Source of the DNA: DATBLZ01 sp036555065
GTDB lineage: Bacteria > Pseudomonadota > Gammaproteobacteria > Steroidobacterales > Rariloculaceae
DNA length: 18,742 nucleotides
Direction: 5' to 3'
Assembly (NCBI GenBank): GCA_036555065.1
Contig: DATBLZ010000123.1
Coordinates: forward strand, 1 to 18,742
Numbering within the stretch: the first letter of the stretch is position 1; every line of letters begins with the position of its first letter. A program made the position numbers and the translations under genes. Below, piece by piece: positions 8,027-14,470 of the stretch. Below the pieces are notes generated by a model. It was not told the DNA's origin, did not search any database, and saw only the letters and a list, made by a program, of their open reading frames with translations.

Positions 8027-8256
8027 CAGTTGCATCCGCACCCGCCGCCGGCGCTGCCGGTCGCGCCGCGCGCGCCTTCGCGCGCCTCGTAGACGTGGTG
8101 GATATAGGCGGTCGAGACCGGGTCGCGATCGAACGACATGATCGGATCGGCGAGATTGTCGCGCTCGTACGGCTTGACCCATGGCTCGACGCTGCAGCCC
8201 GCGAGCAGCGCGCTCAGCATCAGGCACAACGTTAAAGTCTTGCTCCTCGCTCGCAT
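8026..8256 (-). CDS. DUF4266 small lipoprotein with C-terminal GGGCGCN
   Basis: This 76-residue protein has a lipobox LAGC (Cys21) and then 'VEPWVKPYERDNLADPIMSF', the DUF4266 core. A charged segment with 'HHVYEAREGARGATG' follows, and the C-terminus is Gly-rich, ending GGGCGCN. The mature lipoprotein is only ~56 residues. The terminal Cys-Gly-Cys is suited to metal binding, disulfide exchange or modification, but none of these is shown. GGAG 8 nt before ATG 8256 overlaps the stop of the TlpA gene. The stop forms TGATG with the DUF3570 start. Position between a thioredoxin and a beta-barrel suggests a joint function. Confidence 0.9.
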   Translation of the reverse strand: MRARSKTLTLCLMLSALLAGCSVEPWVKPYERDNLADPIMSFDRDPVSTAYIHHVYEAREGARGATGSAGGGCGCN

Positions 8257-8261
8257 CGACG

Positions 8262-8768
8262 TCACTCCCGCAACAGGGCTCGAATCTGCGCCTGATACTC
8301 GTTCTCGTACCCGGGCTGATATCCGTGATGAATGAAACGCAGGTTTCCTGCGCGATCGATGAGGACCGTGCTCGGCATGGCGATCACGTCGTACTTCTTG
8401 CTGACCTCGCTCTTCGGGTCGAACAGGATCGGAAACGTTACGGGCGTCTCCTCGAGGAATTTGTCTGCGCCGCTCGAATCTTCTTCGACGTTGACGCCGA
8501 GCAGCGTGAACCCTAAGTCGCTGTATCGCTCGTATAGCGCCTCGAGATGCGGCATCTCTTGGCGGCAAGGGCCGCACCACGTCGCCCAGAAGTTGAGCAT
8601 CACGACCTGGCCCTCGAGCCCGGCGAGCGTCACCTGTCCGCCGTCCCTGGAGGGCAATGCGAAATTCGGCGCAGGCCCGGAGAGCTCTCCGGCGCTCGCC
8701 GACAATACGACGCCGAGCAGCAGCCCGGCCATCGCCTTGCATCCACGAATCACTCTAGAGCTGATCAT
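8262..8768 (-). CDS. TlpA/ResA-like thioredoxin family protein
   Basis: This 168-residue exported protein has a signal peptide (cleavage near Ala26). It has a thioredoxin fold with the active site WCGPC (64-68) inside 'VVMLNFWATWCGPCRQEMP', and the cis-Pro loop 'MPSTVLID'. It is probably a periplasmic thiol-disulfide reductant acting on Cys-containing partners, such as heme-binding Cys pairs or the CGC tail of the next gene. Partner choice is inferred from neighbours only. GGAGGGA precedes ATG 8768 with good spacing, which rules out the longer open frame up to 8903. Confidence 0.93.
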   Translation of the reverse strand: MISSRVIRGCKAMAGLLLGVVLSASAGELSGPAPNFALPSRDGGQVTLAGLEGQVVMLNFWATWCGPCRQEMPHLEALYERYSDLGFTLLGVNVEEDSSGADKFLEETPVTFPILFDPKSEVSKKYDVIAMPSTVLIDRAGNLRFIHHGYQPGYENEYQAQIRALLRE

Positions 8769-8788
8769 TCGATTCCCTCCACGAAGAC

Positions 8789-9448
8789 TCAGAAGAAAAA
8801 CGTCAAGCCGAGCTGGGCCGAAAGGTTGTGCGTCGTCTTGTCCTCGCCCAATAGATCGATATCGAAAAAGTGATCCTTGACATCGGCATGTATCGCGAGC
8901 CAATCGAGCGGCATGATCCGGAAACCGAGGCCGATGTTCAGCGTGAATCGATCATCGCCCGCGAACGTCGTGCTGCCCACGCCCCCGATCAGATACAACG
9001 CTGTGTTCATCGCCCGGCTCTTGCCGATAAAGCTCTCGCCCGGAAAGATGTTGTAGCCAAGCGAGAGGTCATAGTAGGTGTACTCGCGCTGGTCGTCTGT
9101 GAGCAACTGCGCAGCTCCGCTGAGGCGCTCGAAGCTCGTAAGCCCGGTCTCGGTATAGCCTGCGCCCAATTCGACGAACAATCCTTCGGTAATGTGGTAC
9201 GCGAACGTCACGCCGCCGACGTTATTGACGCCGAAATCCTCGACGCTGAGCTGGCCAGCGAAGATTCCGACCTCGAAGTCCTCCGTGTCGATCTTCGCTT
9301 GCTCGATGGTGCGGCGATCGATCTCGGGCTCGATCACGGGCGGCTCGCCGGCAGCGGCCTCGTCGATGACGCGATTGCGCCCGCAACCCGTGAGGCTCAT
9401 GACGCCGGCGGCGAGCGTCAGAAGAAGAACGAGAAACCTGCTTTCCAT
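8789..9448 (-). CDS. Outer-membrane beta-barrel lipoprotein (TIGR04565-like)
   Basis: This 219-residue protein has a lipobox LTGC (Cys22). A short acidic/Pro linker with 'RRTIEQAKIDTEDFEVG' follows, then about eight predicted beta strands and a C-terminus of 'SAQLGLTFFF'. The 'WLAIHADVKDHFFD.DLLGEDKTTHNL' block matches the outer-membrane beta-barrel domain seen in myxobacteria and some proteobacteria. It is likely an 8-stranded barrel, and it is unusual in also being lipidated. Its start lies 31 nt inside the end of the upstream SH3/beta-barrel gene in another frame. Both proteins end in Phe-Phe-Phe, so they may be distantly related barrels. Confidence 0.85.
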   Translation of the reverse strand: MESRFLVLLLTLAAGVMSLTGCGRNRVIDEAAAGEPPVIEPEIDRRTIEQAKIDTEDFEVGIFAGQLSVEDFGVNNVGGVTFAYHITEGLFVELGAGYTETGLTSFERLSGAAQLLTDDQREYTYYDLSLGYNIFPGESFIGKSRAMNTALYLIGGVGSTTFAGDDRFTLNIGLGFRIMPLDWLAIHADVKDHFFDIDLLGEDKTTHNLSAQLGLTFFF

Positions 9449-10158
9449 TCCCTTATTTCCTCATTGTCGTCGCGGCTCGTGAAAATAACGTACGTCTTGC
9501 ACTCGGCGCGGAACACGAAGCGCCGCGTCAAATAGGTGCGCACACCAAAGCCTGCATGCGCGAGCGAGTCCGTTCGATCGACGGTGGCGATCAGCGTCGC
9601 CTTGGGCTCGGTCTTGATCGATCCCGTGCCGAGCGTGAAATACGGCGACGCGCGGCGCTCCGGGAACATCGAGTGGACGAGGTTGATATTCGTCATCGTG
9701 CTGTCGGAATAGCGTCCGAGTGCCTGCGAAAGCGACAACTCGATAGACAAGTTGCCCGTGAGATTGAACGCGCCGAACGTCGAGATGATGTTGGCGCCGC
9801 CGAAGTCCCCGTAGCTGACGCCCGCTTCCCAGCGCCGTCCAGAGTAGTCTTCAAGCGTCGACCGATGGGCCTCGAACTCCTCGCCGTCGACTTCGAGCGT
9901 CCGCTCGAGCTGCTCGCTCGAAACCCAGCCCTGCTCGCCTCGCGGCCCCTGGACTTGGTACCAGTCCGTGCGCCGCCGCAGGACCGCGATCGACTCGCCG
10001 CGCTCGGCGACGTAGAAGATCGGATAGCCGCGGCCGGGCCCCGTGTGCATCTCGATGTACGGATCCTGTACGGTCAGCTCCCGATGCTCCCCGCGGGCCT
10101 CCACTGCCGATACGTACAGCAACTGACACAGCGATATGAGTAGTGTCAGTTGCCGCAT
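9418..10158 (-). CDS. SH3-domain plus beta-barrel outer-membrane protein
   Basis: This 246-residue protein has a signal peptide ending near Ala21. A bacterial SH3 domain (~29-88) follows, with 'YIEMHTGPGRGYPIFYVAERGE' landmarks, 'DWYQVQ' and 'GEQGWV'. The C-terminal ~140 residues form a small beta-barrel ending 'WKAGFSFFF'. The SH3 domain probably binds peptidoglycan or a partner peptide on the periplasmic side, while the barrel anchors it in the outer membrane. The ATG follows the stop of the HzsA-like gene with zero spacing and no clear Shine-Dalgarno, which implies translational coupling. It overlaps the next gene by 31 nt. Confidence 0.85.
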   Translation of the reverse strand: MRQLTLLISLCQLLYVSAVEARGEHRELTVQDPYIEMHTGPGRGYPIFYVAERGESIAVLRRRTDWYQVQGPRGEQGWVSSEQLERTLEVDGEEFEAHRSTLEDYSGRRWEAGVSYGDFGGANIISTFGAFNLTGNLSIELSLSQALGRYSDSTMTNINLVHSMFPERRASPYFTLGTGSIKTEPKATLIATVDRTDSLAHAGFGVRTYLTRRFVFRAECKTYVIFTSRDDNEEIREWKAGFSFFF

Positions 10159-12762
10159 CTAGTTTGCCGGAGCCGCGAACGGATCGTTGTAATACTGCGC
10201 GCCGATATCGAGCCACTCGGAAATCAGCTTGAGCTCATCGGGCGTGAGATAGCCCGCGTGCGTACCACCCGCATCGAACCGCGAGAAAAACGCGTTCGAC
10301 GCATTCGCGCCGGCAGCGCTCATCGAGGGGTTCACGGTAACGCCCGTGTCCTGCAAGGCGCCGCCGACGACCTGTTGCGCGTTATCGGCGAATAGCAGCT
10401 CCCGATAAGCGTTGAAGTGATCCGCCTCATCGGGCGACAGGCCGTCCGTAAGATCGAGCTGTGCGGCCGGGACAGCGGCCGCGTTCATCGCATCGACGGG
10501 CGCATGGCAGCCGCCCTGTGCGCACGTATGGTCGGTGAGCACATTGCCCATCGCATCGGTCGTCTGCCTAACCACGCCCCAGAGCGGATGGATGTGCATC
10601 TGGTAGTGAATCGTGCTGCGGCACGTGCTCGTCCAGGCCGACATGCACGCGAGCGTCGTCGGCGGAGTCGTCGTGAGGTTCGCGTATTGGTATGCGAACG
10701 CCGCATCCGGGGCGCGCACGTTCGGATCCGTCCAAACGTCGGCATAAGCGATGTCGAGGCTCGGTTCGAGCGCCGCGCAGTCCGTCTGGCAGCTCACGCG
10801 CGTGCGCGTTTCTGCCATCGTCTCGCCCGCGTTCGGCGAGAACGTGGCCACGGTGTTCGGGAACGGCACGCCCGTCGATGCAGCGCCCGCGTACACGGAC
10901 GTGAAGCTGTCCGCGCGCCCATGCGAGAGGCCGCTAACCGGCGAATGGCAGCCGTCGCAGCGGACCTCGTCGCCGGGATGGACTTGCAGCCAATTGTTGT
11001 GCCGCGTCGAGATGCGGCGCCCATCGGCGTCGAGCACGGTGACGGCGAGCGCAACGTTGGCCGGCACTTTCATGCGCACCGAGCCATCGGGCTCTACGGC
11101 TGCGTAGCCGACGATCTCGCGCATGCCGAGCTGAATGTTCGGGCCGAAAGCCGTGTCGTTGATATCACGGACGTCATCGTCCGGAATCGAGACGGCCTTC
11201 TCGACGCGTAAGAAACGCGCCGGGCGTTGTGCGGCCGTGGTGCTTCCGGGATTCGCGACGACCGGGATGTTCACGGCGGCCATGCCGTCGATGTCGTACA
11301 CGCTGCGGATATTCACGATCCCCGCGTTTTGCGCCGCGAGATCGAGGTCGAGGTCTACGCCCGGAATCTTGTCGATAATGACCTGCGGGCTCGGCCGCGG
11401 TTGGGACGCGACGACCTCGCTGATGTACACGCCTTCCTGACCGATGACGACCGGCAGCTGTGTCTGCGTCCCCGGGTCGTACATCCAAACCCCGTAGAGC
11501 GGAGGCGCGACGACTGCGGTCGGATTCGCGAGGTTCGCAGCCGTGCACGGCACGACGATCGGCGGAGTCGCCAGCGGGTCCTGAATGAGCCGGCAGATCG
11601 ACCACGTCACGAGCACGCGGCCCGTGCCGTCCCATAGCGGAAACGCGGAGCTGAAGCGCCCGCCCTGCGAAGGCGGGAGATCGGTGCGCACTTGATTCGG
11701 GGTGACGTCTCGTTGCGCCGGGCCTAGCAGACCCAAGTTCGAAGCCGTGGGCTGCGTGTTCTCGACGTACGTCCTTGCGTCGATGGCGACAATGTCGCCG
11801 CCGAGCTCCGGATGGTCGAACTGGCGAATGATCGCCATGATGTCGCCATTCAGCATCTCGCGCGCACCGAGGAACTCCACTTCGGAGTTGTTCGTTCCCG
11901 TCAGATGGCTCTGGGCGCCGTAAAGGAGCTCGAGCTCCGTGCCGTCCGGATTCATCGTATATAGATGAATCCCGTTGACGCCTGCCGCGTGATCCCAGCG
12001 GCTGAACATGACCCTGCCGTCGTTGAGCACGGTCGGATCGTAGTCGTGGCTCTGATTGAACGAGACCTGATGCATGTTGTTGCCGTCGCTGTCGATGACG
12101 TGCAGGACGAGCGCGTCCTCCGTGCGGTCCTCCTCCTGCGCCTCGAACTGCGGCTTGCCCTCGTCGAGCAGGATCGCTTTCGACTGCCTCTGGCGCGTCG
12201 ACGCGTAAATGATGCGGCCGTCGGGAAGGTAATGCGGCGAGACGTCGTGTCCCGCCTCAGCCGTGATATCCGACTGGATGATGCGCCGTAGCGTGCCGCT
12301 CGGAATGTCGTACTCCCAGAGTTTCCATGTCGGCTGCTCGTCATCGTTGAGATTGGGATCGAACGGACCGCGCATCGAGAAGATCATGCGCGTGCCGTCC
12401 GCCGAGAACTCGACGCCCATGACGTCGCCCTGGCCCTGCGTCTCCGTGAACGTGATGTTTCGTTCCGGAACGCCGGGGGACGCGCGGTCGAGCAAATAGA
12501 GATCCGTGCCGACGTAGAAGCGTTCGAGATCGCGAACGTCCGTGTTGACCTGCAGCTGCATTTGGGCGTCGAACAGGGGTCCTTTCGTGTACGCGATCGG
12601 AAAATCGAGCGCCACCGGATCGGGGTCTTGGCCGCTGCCGACGCCGACGCTGCCGTCGCTGCCGCCGCAGGCGGCCAGCAGCATGCCGATTCCACCGAGC
12701 GCCACGAGGCGCCACCTGCCGCGCGGCACCGCGCAATGACCGTTCCAAGCTGACTTGCTCAT
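10159..12762 (-). CDS. HzsA-like diheme lipoprotein with TolB/PD40-type propeller and a CX4CH heme site
   Basis: This 867-residue protein has a lipoprotein signal (lipobox LAAC, Cys32). Residues ~48-400 have repeated propeller motifs of PD40/TolB type, such as 'GVEFSADGTRMIFS', 'VSPHYLPDGRIIYAST', 'YDPTVLNDGRVMFSRWD' and 'IHLYTMNPDGTE'. The second half contains 'VPANVALAVTVLDADGRRI' leading into the heme motif CDGCH (602-606), as in proteins related to the hydrazine synthase alpha subunit. A second, expanded heme motif CAQGGCH (747-753, CX4CH) follows. 'HYQMHIHP' between them may supply His ligands. Extra Cys pairs ('CQTDC', 'CMSAWTSTC') could be disulfides. No hydrazine synthase partner subunits are seen, so hydrazine chemistry is not implied. 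ATG 12762 has GAGGGA 7 nt upstream. It is the first gene of the nine-gene run and probably its key redox protein. Confidence 0.82.
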   Translation of the reverse strand: MSKSAWNGHCAVPRGRWRLVALGGIGMLLAACGGSDGSVGVGSGQDPDPVALDFPIAYTKGPLFDAQMQLQVNTDVRDLERFYVGTDLYLLDRASPGVPERNITFTETQGQGDVMGVEFSADGTRMIFSMRGPFDPNLNDDEQPTWKLWEYDIPSGTLRRIIQSDITAEAGHDVSPHYLPDGRIIYASTRQRQSKAILLDEGKPQFEAQEEDRTEDALVLHVIDSDGNNMHQVSFNQSHDYDPTVLNDGRVMFSRWDHAAGVNGIHLYTMNPDGTELELLYGAQSHLTGTNNSEVEFLGAREMLNGDIMAIIRQFDHPELGGDIVAIDARTYVENTQPTASNLGLLGPAQRDVTPNQVRTDLPPSQGGRFSSAFPLWDGTGRVLVTWSICRLIQDPLATPPIVVPCTAANLANPTAVVAPPLYGVWMYDPGTQTQLPVVIGQEGVYISEVVASQPRPSPQVIIDKIPGVDLDLDLAAQNAGIVNIRSVYDIDGMAAVNIPVVANPGSTTAAQRPARFLRVEKAVSIPDDDVRDINDTAFGPNIQLGMREIVGYAAVEPDGSVRMKVPANVALAVTVLDADGRRISTRHNNWLQVHPGDEVRCDGCHSPVSGLSHGRADSFTSVYAGAASTGVPFPNTVATFSPNAGETMAETRTRVSCQTDCAALEPSLDIAYADVWTDPNVRAPDAAFAYQYANLTTTPPTTLACMSAWTSTCRSTIHYQMHIHPLWGVVRQTTDAMGNVLTDHTCAQGGCHAPVDAMNAAAVPAAQLDLTDGLSPDEADHFNAYRELLFADNAQQVVGGALQDTGVTVNPSMSAAGANASNAFFSRFDAGGTHAGYLTPDELKLISEWLDIGAQYYNDPFAAPAN

Positions 12763-13256
12763 TGGAATTCCCTCGTCAAATCCCTTTAACCATGAGGGTC
12801 GATCACTGGCGGTCCTATCGATTACGGGCTTGAACACGAACGGCTCACGTCGAACGAGCCCCTCCCGTGCCGCGACATAACGCCGCGCGCTCGCGAAGCA
12901 CCATTCAACGTAACGTTTAAGCCCCGTAATAATGGGCACGTCAAATACCCTCTACCGTTAACGCGATCACAGAACCCACCGCGATCTTTCCCGGGCGAAA
13001 AGCGTGATGAGCTTCTCCATTCCGTGCTCATCACGTGCTCCGTGACGCGCGCGATTTCACCTAACCACTCGAGAATCTCGCGCTCGTCATCGCGGCATAC
13101 AGCCGATCGACGCATCGAGCTTACCGCCGGAGCGCGACTCCACGAACCTGTCGCCGAAAGCCGACGTCTCAGAATTTCCACATTACGCAGCGATTTTTTT
13201 TGTGGTGTAGTTGCGCCCGCTCTCGTGAGCTTCGAAGTCAACGGGACGATGGAATC
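12763..13256. other. Divergent intergenic region (494 nt)
   Basis: No convincing gene is present. The open frames on either strand lack coding character. The region must hold promoters for both the minus-strand nine-gene run and the plus-strand three-gene set. Visible structure: a perfect 10-bp inverted repeat at 13003-13035, a palindrome CGTTAACG at 12956-12963, two copies of CGTCAAAT (12774-12781 and 12939-12946), and a run of eight T at 13194-13201. A weak minus-strand promoter-like pair is TTGACG (12944-12939) with a poor -10 about 17 nt downstream. I am not confident in it. Confidence 0.7.
13003..13035. repeat. Perfect 10-bp inverted repeat, possible operator
   Basis: CGTGATGAGC (13003-13012) and GCTCATCACG (13026-13035) are exact reverse complements separated by 13 nt. 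The site sits about mid-way between the divergent starts (12762 and 13257). No T-tract follows on either strand, so a terminator is unlikely. The 23-nt centre-to-centre spacing (about two helical turns) would suit a dimeric regulator. Confidence 0.55.
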
Positions 13257-14456
13257 ATGAACAGCAGGATGCACTGGATACCGACGTTCACGACGTCGAT
13301 CTCACATCGCGTCATGTGGCGCATCTTCATCGGCGCGGCCTTGCTGCTGTCGAGCGTCTCGGTCGTGCTTGCCGGGCCTCGTGAGCAAGCGCAGCGCATT
13401 CACGACCGCCTTGCGGGCGTGCCGCCGACGGATGCCGTGCTCAACCAGATGCAGGGTGAGGTCGTGAGCAACCCGGTCGCGGCGGCGATGACCGCGATGG
13501 ACAACCCGAACTTCTATGCCGTGACGCTCAAGAACTTCGCGGCGCCGTGGACGAACCGCGATTCCAACCCGTTCGTTCCGCTCAACGACTACATCACGCT
13601 CGTCATCGGCATGGTCAAGGACAACGTGCCGTTCGACCAGATTCTTTACGGCGACTTGCTATATGTCGGTCAAGGCGTAGCGCCGGCGCCGAGCGCCAAT
13701 AGCAACGCGCACTATGCGGCCCTGGAGCAGCGCATGCTCGCGCCGAACTTCGATCCGGATACGATCGTGCCGACGACGCAGTCGGGAACCTACGGCCTGC
13801 CCGCCGGCGCGACCGCGGGCGCGATGACGACACGCGCCGCGTCTGAAGCGTTCTTCATCGCGGGCACGAACCGCGCGATGTTCCGGTTCACGCTCGTGAA
13901 CCACATGTGCATGGACATGGAGCAGGTCCACGACATCAGCATCGTCCCCGACCGCATTCGGCAGGACGTCTCGCGCAGCCCCGGCGGCGATAGCCGCGTG
14001 TTCCTCAACAACTGCATCGGCTGCCATGCCGGCATGGATCCGCTCGCCCAGGCGTTCGCGTACTACAACTACAACGACGTCACGGGCAGCATCGAATACA
14101 CGCCGGGCAACGTGCAGCCGAAGTACTTCAATAACGACGAAACTTTCGCCGACGGCTTCATCACGCCCGACGATTCCTGGAACAACTACTGGCGCGAGGG
14201 ACAGAACTCGTTGATCGGCTGGGGCCCGGGTGCCGGATCCGGCAACGGCGCCAAGTCGCTCGGCCAAGAGCTCGCCGGGACGCAAGCATTCGCCGAGTGT
14301 CAGGTGGAAAAAGTCTTCAAGACCGTATGCCTGCGTGCTCCGGTCGACCAGAGTGATCGCGACCAGGTGGCCGCGATGGCGAGCACGTTCCGCAACAACA
14401 ACTACAACTTGAAGCAGGTGTTCGCCGAGTCTGCCGTGTATTGCATGGGCAATTGA
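13257..14456 (+). CDS. Secreted monoheme c-type cytochrome-like protein, unknown family
   Basis: This 399-residue protein has a long N-region, a hydrophobic segment 'IFIGAALLLSSVSVVLA' and probable cleavage after Ala39. A single heme motif CIGCH (253-257) lies in 'FLNNCIGCHAGMDPLAQAF'. Just upstream is a Met/His/Cys-rich patch, 'NHMCMDMEQVHD', that may supply a ligand. The C-terminal half contains 'YFNNDETF' and 'SWNNYWREGQNSLIGWGPG', and the end 'NYNLKQVFAESAVYC' recalls the C-terminal part of planctomycete-type cytochrome domains. I could not assign a named family. ATG 13257 is chosen. ATG 13314 would give a more typical signal peptide but has no Shine-Dalgarno. It is the first gene of the plus-strand set, 14 nt before the LamG gene. 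Confidence 0.8.
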   Translation: MNSRMHWIPTFTTSISHRVMWRIFIGAALLLSSVSVVLAGPREQAQRIHDRLAGVPPTDAVLNQMQGEVVSNPVAAAMTAMDNPNFYAVTLKNFAAPWTNRDSNPFVPLNDYITLVIGMVKDNVPFDQILYGDLLYVGQGVAPAPSANSNAHYAALEQRMLAPNFDPDTIVPTTQSGTYGLPAGATAGAMTTRAASEAFFIAGTNRAMFRFTLVNHMCMDMEQVHDISIVPDRIRQDVSRSPGGDSRVFLNNCIGCHAGMDPLAQAFAYYNYNDVTGSIEYTPGNVQPKYFNNDETFADGFITPDDSWNNYWREGQNSLIGWGPGAGSGNGAKSLGQELAGTQAFAECQVEKVFKTVCLRAPVDQSDRDQVAAMASTFRNNNYNLKQVFAESAVYCMGN

Positions 14457-14470
14457 CGGAGTTCGCACAT

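Noticed and set aside
10159..12762. True hydrazine synthase
   Set aside because: Only a distant architectural resemblance to the alpha subunit is present. No beta/gamma subunits or hydrazine dehydrogenase are encoded nearby.
13194..13201. Run of eight T as a terminator
   Set aside because: No GC-rich stem precedes it on the plus strand. The flanking CCACA/TGTGG arms are too short and too far apart.
12822..13274. 150-codon minus-strand open frame in the divergent intergenic region
   Set aside because: It crosses the start of the plus-strand gene and the inverted repeat, has a mixed Arg/Ser composition and no recognisable domain.
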